Source: Ruminococcaceae bacterium UBA3451 (GTDB lineage Bacteria > Bacillota > Clostridia > Oscillospirales > Acutalibacteraceae). From it: 5,847 nt of DNA. The notes beneath the pieces are model-generated. The model did no database searches and had not been told where the DNA came from. It saw only the letters and a list, made by a program, of their open reading frames with translations. Within the stretch, counting starts at the first letter, position 1. The number at the start of each line of letters is the position of its first letter. Both the position numbers and the translations under genes were made by a program. Location: the NCBI GenBank assembly GCA_002378845.1, contig DFRY01000029.1, positions 15,575-21,421 on the forward strand, given 5' to 3'. This document shows, piece after piece, positions 1 to 5,083 of the stretch.

Positions 1-687
1 TTTGAGAAACTGAACATAACTTGCCCTGTCATACGGAAACAGATATTCAAAATCAATATCGAGCCCATAATACCCTTTTCGCAGGGTATTGATAATATTC
101 TGGAACAGCGTGTTCTGCACCTGTTCGTTGGTCAGAATGGTGTGGCCAAGGTCGCTGTCGAAGCTTCCGCCTTCTTTTATATTGGTAATTACCATCAGCG
201 GGGCAACCTTTTGCTGCCGTGAATTCTGAATAATGGGAACGTCCTGAATTGGGGCAAGGCTGCCGTCCGGCCTTACCTGATAGCTGAAAATGCTCATATA
301 GGTCAGGTGCGGCAGCGTAAGGTCAAGAGTAGCGCTGCTGATGGTTGGGAATGCGTATCCGTTTACCTCAATTGTACCTAACTTTTCGCCGCTTACCGGA
401 ATTACAATAACCTGCCCGATGCGCAGCCGGGAAGGGTCGGTAATACCGGGATTCACACGGAGTATGTCGGCAACTGTTGTCCCATACCTGCGGGCAATGG
501 AATACAGCGACTCCCCCGGCGCCACGGTGTGGTTCATATTTTCCGACGGCACTACAATTGCCTGCCCAACCACAAGACGCTCCGGGTTTTCTAATTTGTT
601 ATCGTCGATAATTCTCTGCATAGGCACTCCGTACTGCCTAGCTATGGAAAAAATGCTGTCCCCCTGCCGCACAGTATGTATCACCAA
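1..687 (-). CDS. LysM-LysM-GH18 spore germination glycosidase (YaaH/SleL type), N-terminal 229 residues, cut by left edge
   Basis: The visible 229 residues show two LysM peptidoglycan-binding repeats (about residues 3-47 and 52-97; cores HTVRQGDSIFSIA and HTVAPGESLYSIA, each ending in GQ-x-I-V-x-P). The start of a GH18 TIM barrel follows from about residue 103. The GH18 catalytic strand is present as GLDIDFEYL, with the predicted acid/base Glu214 and Asp210 and Asp212. The first Asp of the classical DxxDxDxE pattern is replaced by Tyr207. This order is typical of YaaH/SleL proteins, which are about 425-430 residues long, sit in the spore coat/cortex and cleave cortex muramic-delta-lactam glycan during germination. 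There is no signal peptide, as usual for mother-cell-made spore proteins. The start is taken as TTG 687, 10 nt from AGAAAGG; GTG 684 (13 nt) is nearly as good and GTG 696 is too close. The family call is firm, but the exact substrate is inferred. The C-terminal half lies outside the window. Confidence 0.9.
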   Translation of the reverse strand, partial: MVIHTVRQGDSIFSIARQYGVPMQRIIDDNKLENPERLVVGQAIVVPSENMNHTVAPGESLYSIARRYGTTVADILRVNPGITDPSRLRIGQVIVIPVSGEKLGTIEVNGYAFPTISSATLDLTLPHLTYMSIFSYQVRPDGSLAPIQDVPIIQNSRQQKVAPLMVITNIKEGGSFDSDLGHTILTNEQVQNTLFQNIINTLRKGYYGLDIDFEYLFPYDRASYVQFLK

Positions 688-697
688 GCCGATCACA

Positions 698-704
698 CCT
701 TTCT
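698..704 (-). promoter_or_regulatory. Ribosome binding site of the LysM-GH18 gene
   Basis: The site AGAAAGG reads on the minus strand. It lies 10 nt upstream of TTG 687 and 13 nt upstream of GTG 684, but only 1 nt from GTG 696. It therefore favours a non-ATG start at 687 or 684; no in-frame ATG exists before residue 23. Confidence 0.55.
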
Positions 705-743
705 GAAAAATATCACGCGGCTTTGCATATAATCCGTCTTCTT

Positions 744-772
744 AATATATGAGCGGCGTTTCCGGCGTATTC
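744..772 (-). promoter_or_regulatory. Putative SigE (or SigK) sporulation promoter of the LysM-GH18 gene
   Basis: On the minus strand, GAATACG (766-772) is followed by exactly 14 nt and then CATATATT (744-751). The SigE consensus of Bacillus/Clostridia is KMATATT-N14-CATACAHT. The -10 matches 7 of 8 positions and the -35 matches 5 of 7, at the consensus spacing. CATATATTA also fits the SigK -10 (CATANNNTA), but the AC dinucleotide lies 15 nt upstream, slightly short for SigK. The predicted start near 737 gives a leader of about 50 nt. Mother-cell expression suits this gene family, and B. subtilis yaaH is known to be SigE-dependent. Confidence 0.55.
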
Positions 773-839
773 CTTTATTTCCTTGTATTTGCCGGGAACC
801 GGCGTTTCTTGCGTCCAACTGCATGGGGAGAGAAAGAAC

Positions 840-879
840 AAAAAAAGGCGCGAAGCACCGAATTCCGGTAGCCCGCGCC
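840..879 (-). terminator. Rho-independent terminator after the YbjQ/UPF0145 gene
   Basis: On the minus strand a GC-rich hairpin has an outer GGCGCG/CGCGCC stem (847-852 with 874-879), a small internal loop, and an inner 6-bp stem with one bulged base (855-860 with 866-872) closing a 5-nt loop. Seven T residues follow (840-846). It begins about 33 nt after the stop codon of the 913-1236 gene. It should insulate the downstream LysM-GH18 gene, which has its own promoter. The plus strand has no T tract after the stem, so the signal is one-directional. Confidence 0.85.
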
Positions 880-912
880 GTTTGCAAATTTCATTTATTC
901 AGCTTTATTCTG

Positions 913-1236
913 TTACTCTGCATAGCGTACCGCTGTGCCGGAAGCGGTAACCATTAACATGCCGTTGTCGGCACCAAGCACCTCGTAATCCACATCTACG
1001 CCAACTACCGCGTTGGCACCCATTTGGTAAGCGCGCTGCTCCATTTCACGCATGGCGTTTTCGCGTGCCTGAATCAGTTCCTCTTCGTACATTGTGGAAC
1101 GGCCGCCGAAGAAATTGGACAGTCCCGCGGCAAAGTCCTTAATAAAGTTGACGCCGGAAATCACTTCTCCGAACACAACGCCTTTGTATTCCACAATCTG
1201 CTTGCCTTCAATGGACGGTGTGGTTGTTATAATCAT
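913..1236 (-). CDS. YbjQ/UPF0145 (DUF74) family protein, 107 residues
   Basis: The protein is 107 residues, the usual length of the YbjQ/UPF0145 family (about 105-110). Family-typical features are the N-terminal T-T-x-S-I-E-G strand start, the YKGVVFGEVI-x-G segment, the central helix rich in Glu/Arg with EARENAM-like spacing (residues about 50-72) and the MGANAVVGVDVDYE strand (about 72-86), ending in a T-A-S-G-T-A-V stretch. The fold is a small pentameric alpha/beta protein; the family is often labelled 'putative heavy-metal-binding' but no biochemical role is established. There is no signal peptide or membrane segment. The start ATG 1236 is supported by AAGGAGG at 1244-1250, 7 nt upstream. 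It lies 78 bp downstream of the ABC-F gene on the same strand, has its own SigA promoter and is followed by a strong terminator, so it is probably transcribed alone, with possible read-through from upstream. Confidence 0.9.
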   Translation of the reverse strand: MIITTTPSIEGKQIVEYKGVVFGEVISGVNFIKDFAAGLSNFFGGRSTMYEEELIQARENAMREMEQRAYQMGANAVVGVDVDYEVLGADNGMLMVTASGTAVRYAE

Positions 1237-1265
1237 TGGAATGCCTCCTTGTTATTTGTTCCTTT

Positions 1266-1287
1266 ATTGTACATTGTACATTGTACA
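1266..1287. repeat. Three tandem copies of the 7-bp unit ATTGTAC
   Basis: ATTGTAC occurs three times without interruption (1266-1272, 1273-1279, 1280-1286), with one extra A following. Each unit boundary makes a TGTACA palindrome (1268-1273, 1275-1280, 1282-1287). The right-hand copy supplies the -10 box of the minus-strand promoter; the other two lie at and just downstream of the predicted transcript start. It could be a repeated operator or simply a slippage-derived microsatellite. Confidence 0.9.
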
Positions 1288-1308
1288 CAGAAACGGAAAA
1301 AAGTTCAA
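1280..1308 (-). promoter_or_regulatory. SigA promoter of the YbjQ/UPF0145 gene
   Basis: On the minus strand, TTGAAC (1303-1308), a 17-bp spacer and TACAAT (1280-1285) make a good vegetative promoter. The -35 box starts only 6 bp after the ABC-F stop codon, so the promoter fills the gap between the two genes. The predicted transcript start is near 1273, about 37 nt before the start codon. The -10 box is the first unit of a triple tandem repeat. Confidence 0.75.
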
Positions 1309-1314
1309 TACGCC

Positions 1315-2793
1315 CTAAAGAACAACACGTCCCGTCGCAACGGAATCCACGAAGGATTTGTCGTGCTCCACGAACAGCATGGTGGGCTGAAAGGTTAAAA
1401 TCAGGTTTTCAATCTGAATGCGCGAAAGCACATCGATAAAATTCAGCGGTTCGTCCCAAAGGTACAGGTGCGCCTTCTGACAAAGGCTTTTTGCAAGAAG
1501 CACCTTTTTCTTTTGCCCTTCGCTGAAATCACACATATCCTTTTCAAACTGTACCCGGGAAAAGTCGAGCTTGCGCAGAATCGCCTTGAACAGGCTTTCA
1601 TCAATTTGCTGCGATAACGCGAAATCCTTTAAATTGCCCTTTAAAAAGCCGGTGTCCTGCGAAACGTAAGAAACAACGAGGTTGCTAGCGGTAATCAGCG
1701 TGCCGGTATGCTTGATGCCGCCACCCAAAATCAGCTTTAATATGCTGGACTTCCCGCTGCCGTTCCGCCCGGTAATCGCAATGCGATCACCCTGATTCAC
1801 CGTAAAATCCACTCCGCTGCACACAAGCTTTTCCCCGTAGAAAACAGATAGGTCGGCGGCGGTCACTAGGCGGCTTTGCGGATGGCGCAGCGGTTTAATT
1901 ATCAGATCTTCCGCCGTTTCAATATTCTTGAGCAGACCGGATTTTTCCTCAATCGCTTTCTGTTGCCGGATTTCCGTCGTTTTGGAACGCTTCATCATTT
2001 TCGCCGCCTTGTGGCCTACGTACCCCCGGTCGGGGCGAAGGCCGGAATTCCGTGTGGCATATTTAGTTTTTTCTACAGAGTCCGACCATTCCGAAGTCCG
2101 CTTTGCCGCTTCGTTCAGACGTGAAATATCTTTTTTCAGGCGGTCGTTTTCGGCAAGCTCAAAGCTGTCCTGCCGTTCCTTATTCTGCTGCCAAGTGGAG
2201 AAATTGCCCTTTTGGATTTCAATATCGGTTTTGTTAATCGAGAGGATATGATCGACGCAGCGGTCGAGAAAGGCGCGGTCGTGCGAAACCAAAATAAAAC
2301 CTCTTTTCCCGTTCAGGTAATCGCCGACGATTTTTCGTGCGTTCATGTCAAGGTGATTGGTCGGCTCATCAATAAGCAGAAAGTGATTGTCATTTTGAAA
2401 CAGCGCGGCAAGCAGTACTTTTGTCCGTTCGCCGTTGCTCAGCGTTTCAAAAGGGCGGTACAGCACTTCGTCCGGCACTTCGAGCAAAGCGAACTCCTTG
2501 CAAATGCGCCATAATTCATAATCCGGGCAGACGGAACGGATTACGTCTTCCGTGCATTGCGACGGGTCGGTTACTTCAAACGGAAAATAATCGAAATCGA
2601 CCGAAGCGGAAATCGTACCGCTGTACTCGTATTTGCCCATCAGCAGATTTAAAAAGGTAGTTTTCCCACGCCCGTTTCGGCCGGTGAAGCCAAGCTTCCA
2701 ATTTGTGTCGATTTGAAACGACACGTTTTCAAACACGTTGTCGTAGCTGCCGTCATAAGAAAAAGTAAGATTTGAGATATGAATCAGTGACAT
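1315..2793 (-). CDS. ABC-F ribosome-protection ATPase, Lsa/CplR-like, 492 residues
   Basis: This is a soluble twin-ATPase ABC-F protein without membrane segments. First cassette: Walker A GRNGRGKTT (38-46), signature LSNGE (118-122), Walker B with Glu143 in IDEPTNHLD, H-switch His171 (VSHDR). A charged, helical interdomain linker of roughly 115 residues (about 190-305) would reach the peptidyl-transferase centre. Second cassette: Walker A GRNGSGKSS (342-350), Q-loop SQD (378-380), variant signature FSEGQ (423-427), Walker B with Glu448 in WDEPLNFID, H-switch His477 (VEHDK). The start NWKLGFTGRNGRGKTT and the second Walker B WDEPLNFID resemble Lsa- and CplR-type antibiotic-resistance ABC-Fs, which displace lincosamides, pleuromutilins and streptogramin A from the 50S subunit. 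All catalytic residues are intact. The start is ATG 2793, 7 nt after GGAGGT (2801-2806). The frame is open further upstream, but that part covers the leader terminator and has no ribosome binding site. The subgroup and drug spectrum are inferred. Confidence 0.93.
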   Translation of the reverse strand: MSLIHISNLTFSYDGSYDNVFENVSFQIDTNWKLGFTGRNGRGKTTFLNLLMGKYEYSGTISASVDFDYFPFEVTDPSQCTEDVIRSVCPDYELWRICKEFALLEVPDEVLYRPFETLSNGERTKVLLAALFQNDNHFLLIDEPTNHLDMNARKIVGDYLNGKRGFILVSHDRAFLDRCVDHILSINKTDIEIQKGNFSTWQQNKERQDSFELAENDRLKKDISRLNEAAKRTSEWSDSVEKTKYATRNSGLRPDRGYVGHKAAKMMKRSKTTEIRQQKAIEEKSGLLKNIETAEDLIIKPLRHPQSRLVTAADLSVFYGEKLVCSGVDFTVNQGDRIAITGRNGSGKSSILKLILGGGIKHTGTLITASNLVVSYVSQDTGFLKGNLKDFALSQQIDESLFKAILRKLDFSRVQFEKDMCDFSEGQKKKVLLAKSLCQKAHLYLWDEPLNFIDVLSRIQIENLILTFQPTMLFVEHDKSFVDSVATGRVVL

Positions 2794-2810
2794 TGTTTCT
2801 ACCTCCGATA

Positions 2811-2849
2811 TAAACAGAAAGACTGCAAGAAAATTACTCTTGCAGTCTT
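2811..2849 (-). terminator. Intrinsic terminator (attenuator) upstream of the ABC-F coding region
   Basis: On the minus strand a perfect 12-bp stem (2819-2830 with 2838-2849; core GACTGCAAGA/TCTTGCAGTC) closes a 7-nt loop. TTTCTGTTTA (2811-2820) follows, with its first T residues taking part in the stem. It ends only a few bases before the GGAGGT ribosome binding site of the ABC-F gene, inside the transcript rather than after a gene, which is the position expected of an attenuator. The T tract is interrupted by CTG, so termination may be incomplete. Confidence 0.8.
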
Positions 2850-2978
2850 CCCATATTACGGCAAACCCCACCCAAAAAGGCAGAGCTATGCAGTATTCGA
2901 TCAGGAGGAGAAAAAGCAATTTTCCTGCATGGGCACAGCAACAAAAAGCAGGTGTTCTGCCTGTTGCGTATGCTCCAT

Positions 2979-3013
2979 TTACTTACGTCAAATAAGGATT
3001 GACGTTACCGTAA
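2979..3013 (-). promoter_or_regulatory. Stem-loop directly after the leader-peptide stop codon
   Basis: ACGTCAA (2985-2991) and TTGACGT (2999-3005) form a perfect 7-bp stem with a 7-nt loop. A further TTAC/GTAA pairing (2979-2982 with 3010-3013) lies across an internal loop. It begins on the base after the leader ORF stop codon, so a ribosome stalled near the end of that ORF would cover its 5' arm. A role in the attenuation switch is inferred. Confidence 0.55.
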
Positions 3014-3034
3014 TCAGCAGGAAATATTGCGCAT
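3014..3034 (-). CDS. Leader peptide of the ABC-F gene (MRNISC)
   Basis: This is a 7-codon ORF (ATG to TGA) encoding MRNISC. GGAG (3043-3046) lies 8 nt before its ATG, a workable Shine-Dalgarno distance. It starts about 28 nt after the predicted transcript start and ends just before the first leader stem-loop. Very short upstream ORFs of this kind act as drug-sensing stalling sites for ABC-F resistance genes. A competing ATG at 3042 would give a 19-codon ORF ending at 2983, but it abuts GGAG with no spacing and is therefore unlikely to be used. Which residue stalls is unknown. Confidence 0.55.
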   Translation of the reverse strand: MRNISC

Positions 3035-3067
3035 GTTTTCATCTCCAATTTTTTATATATTGATTAT

Positions 3068-3096
3068 AGTATACTGAACCGCGGCAAATATGTCAA
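3068..3096 (-). promoter_or_regulatory. SigA promoter of the ABC-F leader transcript
   Basis: On the minus strand a perfect TTGACA (3091-3096), a 17-bp spacer and TATACT (3068-3073) form a near-consensus vegetative promoter. The predicted start lies near 3061. Such a strong promoter combined with a downstream intrinsic terminator fits constitutive initiation with control at elongation. It faces away from the lipoprotein promoter, about 47 bp apart. Confidence 0.88.
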
Positions 3097-3142
3097 GATT
3101 TCAGGAAAGACAAAACAATTTCAGTAACTTGGCACTGGTATA

Positions 3143-3171
3143 TTGAAAAGTTTTTTCTGTTCTGCAATAAT
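3143..3171 (+). promoter_or_regulatory. Candidate SigA promoter of the Asp-box lipoprotein gene
   Basis: TTGAAA (3143-3148), a 17-bp spacer and AATAAT (3166-3171) read on the plus strand. The -35 has 5 of 6 and the -10 has 5 of 6 consensus bases. The predicted start is about 33 nt before the ATG at 3211. It is back-to-back with the ABC-F promoter. Confidence 0.6.
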
Positions 3172-3210
3172 ACAATTAAGATATTTTTATGGATGAAACG
3201 AGGAAATACC

Positions 3211-4239
3211 ATGAAAAAAACAATATGCTTGTTCCTGTTTTTTCTGCTTCTTATGTCCGGCTGTTCTTTTAACATACCTTTACAAAGTCAACCCAATGTT
3301 GATTCTTACGTTTCGCTGGCATCAAGTTCCGATATACCCGATAAGACAGCGCAGCCCAACGCCTTTTATCAAATCGATATGGCAACGTCGGAATTAGGCT
3401 ATACCATTTCAAAAAATCTGCACTTGTGGAAAACGGAGAACCGCGGAATCAGTTGGGAAAATCTCCTTTCGATTCCTGCTTTAAATGATTACGGCAAACC
3501 CGCACTGTTTGCATTGGATGCTAAAACTGTGTGGATCGCTCTTAACACAACATCCGGTGTTGAAATACAGAAAACAGCGGATGCCGGGAAGACGTGCACG
3601 AAAGCTGAACTTCAATTAAAAACAGCTGACCCAAATTCAGGCTACGGTGGGGATTTGGCAATAAGTTTTGCCAGTTCCACCGACGGATTTCTGCTTACCA
3701 GTACCCTTCCAGCCGCCGGGCAAATGAGTAGAGCTCTTTACAAAACATCGGACGGAGGAGCAAGCTGGGCTTTGACAAATGACAAACTGATTCCTGTCAG
3801 TGGCTACACAACCGGAATCGGGTTTTCCGAAAAAGGCAACGGCTATATTACCTGTACCTACCATGGGCAAAAAGAAATTCCTGTTTACCAAACATTAGAC
3901 AGTGGCGCACACTGGACCGCCACCGCTTTACCGGTTCCGGAAAAATACGCTTCTTTATCCTACGAGAAAGATTATTATATTGATGCGTATCCCCCAGTAT
4001 TTTTCAGCCCTGACCATTCAAATGTCAAAATGGAACTGGATTTCTGCCAAAACGGGAAGCATTCCGTTTATATGTATGCTTCTTCCGACCGTGGGGCTAC
4101 ATGGAACATAAAAGGAAACGAAAATATATTATTGGTGGATTACTGCTTTCCCGATGAGAACACAGGCTTTGGGCTGGACGATAGCGGGGAGCTTTTTAAC
4201 ACGAATGACGGCGGAATAACCTGGTATAGCATCACTTAA
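3211..4239 (+). CDS. Asp-box (BNR-type) beta-propeller lipoprotein, 342 residues
   Basis: The N-terminus is a lipoprotein signal: two Lys, a hydrophobic run of Leu/Phe and a lipobox LMSGC with the lipidated Cys18, so the mature protein should be anchored on the outer face of the membrane. Six Asp-box-like motifs (S/T-x-D-x-G-x-x-W) begin near residues 75 (TENRGISW), 122 (TADAGKTC), 179 (TSDGGASW), 228 (TLDSGAHW), 291 (SSDRGATW) and 331 (TNDGGITW), about 40-63 residues apart. Between them recur strands such as ELGYTIS, TDGFLLTS and NTGFGLDD, as in sialidase/Ycf48-like propellers. Motif 1 lacks the Asp and motif 2 lacks the Trp. No sialidase catalytic set is recognisable, so binding or a structural role is likelier than glycosidase activity. 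The start is ATG 3211, 6 nt after CGAGGA; the in-frame ATG 3193 has no ribosome binding site. Transcribed alone, divergently from the ABC-F gene. Function unknown. Confidence 0.85.
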   Translation: MKKTICLFLFFLLLMSGCSFNIPLQSQPNVDSYVSLASSSDIPDKTAQPNAFYQIDMATSELGYTISKNLHLWKTENRGISWENLLSIPALNDYGKPALFALDAKTVWIALNTTSGVEIQKTADAGKTCTKAELQLKTADPNSGYGGDLAISFASSTDGFLLTSTLPAAGQMSRALYKTSDGGASWALTNDKLIPVSGYTTGIGFSEKGNGYITCTYHGQKEIPVYQTLDSGAHWTATALPVPEKYASLSYEKDYYIDAYPPVFFSPDHSNVKMELDFCQNGKHSVYMYASSDRGATWNIKGNENILLVDYCFPDENTGFGLDDSGELFNTNDGGITWYSIT

Positions 4240-4345
4240 AATATTCTGACGACAAGTTTTTACTCTTGACGCAACAGGATCCAGAAAACAACTCGAATTC
4301 TCCAAAGTGATGTCGTTCCCAACAGCAACATCTGTAATATCCAAA

Positions 4346-4906
4346 TCAGTGCGAAATAAATTTCTGAAATTCCGCTTCGGGCATGGTACGGGTAAGAATT
4401 GTTTTCAGGGAAACCTCGGGGTTTTCTTCTTCGCCCCGCACTTTTACGCATTCCTCCCAGACTTCTGCCGTACTGTAAAGGAAGGTGGACCAGTTTGGGT
4501 TGAGCACCTTGCCGTTCTGATATGCGGTAATATACCGGTTTTCCAAAAGGAAGTCGAACGTCTGCGCAAACGACTTTGACTCCATGTTGGAAAGCGGCTT
4601 CAGTGTTTCCGTTTCCATCGGCCCATTCTTTTCCAAAAGCTCGTAAATCCACCGTGCGGAGTCATTCATCGGCTTTTGCGGCTTGCATTGCTTCAATAAA
4701 AAATACACCGTATTGGACAGGTACGTAGTGCGTTTACGGTACGCCTTGCAGTAAAACAGGCCGTGTGAATCAATAAGCGCGGTAACGTCGCCCCATTCAC
4801 AGCCAATGTCGGAAAGGGACGGAAGGTATACGTTCACATTGCAGGTCAGAATCCCGGCAAAATCCAGGTATTCTTTTAATTTTGCCGTATTTAGCGACAC
4901 ATCCAT
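4346..4906 (-). CDS. Uncharacterised 186-residue protein with a probable winged-helix segment (possibly AlkZ-related)
   Basis: I do not firmly recognise this protein. The start is ATG 4906, with GGAG 9 nt upstream. It has no signal peptide or membrane segment. Residues about 81-131 read as a winged helix-turn-helix: an opening helix (SARWIYELLEKNGPM), a second helical stretch (ETETLKPL), a putative recognition helix (KSFAQTFDFLLENR) and the wing YITAYQNGKVL. The preceding segment (HGLFYCKAYRKRTTYLS, about 48-64) followed by such a module recalls 'AlkZ-related' proteins of Firmicutes, distant relatives of the YcaQ/AlkZ DNA glycosylases. That link is from memory of the pattern only, and no catalytic motif can be pointed out. 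The N-terminal half has three Cys (22, 36, 53) that do not form an obvious metal site. It converges on the lipoprotein gene with a 106-bp gap in which I see no clear terminator. Confidence 0.75.
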   Translation of the reverse strand: MDVSLNTAKLKEYLDFAGILTCNVNVYLPSLSDIGCEWGDVTALIDSHGLFYCKAYRKRTTYLSNTVYFLLKQCKPQKPMNDSARWIYELLEKNGPMETETLKPLSNMESKSFAQTFDFLLENRYITAYQNGKVLNPNWSTFLYSTAEVWEECVKVRGEEENPEVSLKTILTRTMPEAEFQKFISH

Positions 4907-4952
4907 GTAACATCACTCCATAATAATTTTCCCCATGCATTACTGATGCTTT

Positions 4953-4961
4953 ATTGTACCA
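4953..4961 (-). promoter_or_regulatory. Candidate extended -10 promoter of the 186-residue protein gene
   Basis: TGG-TACAAT on the minus strand is an extended -10 element. No convincing -35 box lies 16-18 bp upstream, as is common for extended -10 promoters. The predicted start is about 40 nt before the ATG at 4906. Confidence 0.4.
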
Positions 4962-5000
4962 CACAGAGAATTCAAATGCACCCTTTTCTGCATTGCATCA

Positions 5001-5029
5001 CCGACACGGAAAATCTTACATAGTATAAT
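5001..5029 (+). promoter_or_regulatory. Candidate SigA promoter of the DUF6143-like gene
   Basis: CCGACA (5001-5006), a 17-bp spacer and a perfect TATAAT (5024-5029) read on the plus strand. The -35 matches 4 of 6 positions. The predicted start is near 5036, giving a leader of about 48 nt. It is divergent from the extended -10 promoter of the minus-strand neighbour. Confidence 0.6.
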
Positions 5030-5044
5030 AGGCAGACATGCTAT

Positions 5045-5057
5045 TGCCGATACGGCA
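5045..5057. repeat. Short inverted repeat TGCCG-ATA-CGGCA in the 5' leader
   Basis: Five-base GC-rich arms around a 3-nt centre lie about 9 nt after the predicted transcript start and 26 nt before the start codon of the 5084 gene. It could be an operator or a small RNA hairpin. No U tract follows, so it is not a terminator. Confidence 0.4.
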
Positions 5058-5083
5058 TAAAAATCATAATCAAAGGTGAGTTT

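Larger units (their letters stand above)
2794..3061 (-). promoter_or_regulatory. Transcription-attenuation leader of the ABC-F gene
   Basis: The roughly 270-nt untranslated leader between the promoter and the ABC-F start contains, in transcription order: a ribosome binding site and 6-codon ORF (3014-3034), a stem-loop immediately after its stop codon (2979-3013), a second hairpin (arms 2962-2967 and 2938-2943, with an inner GCAG/CTGC stem), a possible stem between 2925-2930 and 2888-2893 (ATGCAG/CTGCAT), and an intrinsic terminator (2811-2849) just before the ribosome binding site. A 7-base segment in the second hairpin (2956-2962) is fully complementary to 2878-2884, giving an alternative long-range pairing. 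This layout matches ribosome-mediated attenuators known upstream of antibiotic-resistance ABC-F genes in Firmicutes. The switching mechanism is inferred; the elements themselves are seen. Confidence 0.75.

Noticed and set aside
341..706. Long plus-strand ORF opposite the LysM-GH18 gene, and other antisense ORFs opposite the ABC-F, lipoprotein and winged-helix genes
   Set aside because: These are shadow frames of well-supported genes, with no ribosome binding sites and no recognisable protein features.
693..887. 64-codon minus-strand ORF between the YbjQ and LysM-GH18 genes
   Set aside because: It overlaps the terminator hairpin and the sporulation-type promoter, has no ribosome binding site, and its product is low-complexity basic sequence without family features.
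1295..1325. Possible terminator after the ABC-F gene (GTTC/GAAC followed by six T on the minus strand)
   Set aside because: The stem is only 4 bp with a 13-nt loop, and the T run is simply the spacer of the YbjQ promoter. It is too weak to call.
2794..2919. In-frame N-terminal extension of the ABC-F protein (42 extra hydrophobic residues from TTG 2919)
   Set aside because: The extension covers the leader terminator, lacks a ribosome binding site, and is foreign to ABC-F proteins. ATG 2793 has a perfect GGAGGT 7 nt away and begins exactly where the first ABC cassette begins.
2983..3042. Alternative 19-codon leader ORF from ATG 3042
   Set aside because: The only SD-like GGAG abuts the ATG with no spacing, whereas ATG 3034 is at 8 nt. 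It is in the same frame as the ABC-F gene, which I take as coincidence.
3193..3210. Upstream ATG adding six residues to the lipoprotein
   Set aside because: No ribosome binding site precedes 3193. CGAGGA lies 6 nt before ATG 3211, and starting at 3211 gives a standard lipoprotein signal peptide.
3211..4239. Sialidase (exo-alpha-sialidase) function for the Asp-box lipoprotein
   Set aside because: Asp boxes are structural. The sialidase arginine triad and the Tyr/Glu nucleophile pair cannot be identified, so an enzyme name would be unsupported.
4240..4345. Terminator between the convergent lipoprotein and winged-helix genes
   Set aside because: Read on both strands, I found no GC-rich inverted repeat followed by a T tract. 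Nothing is annotated in this gap.
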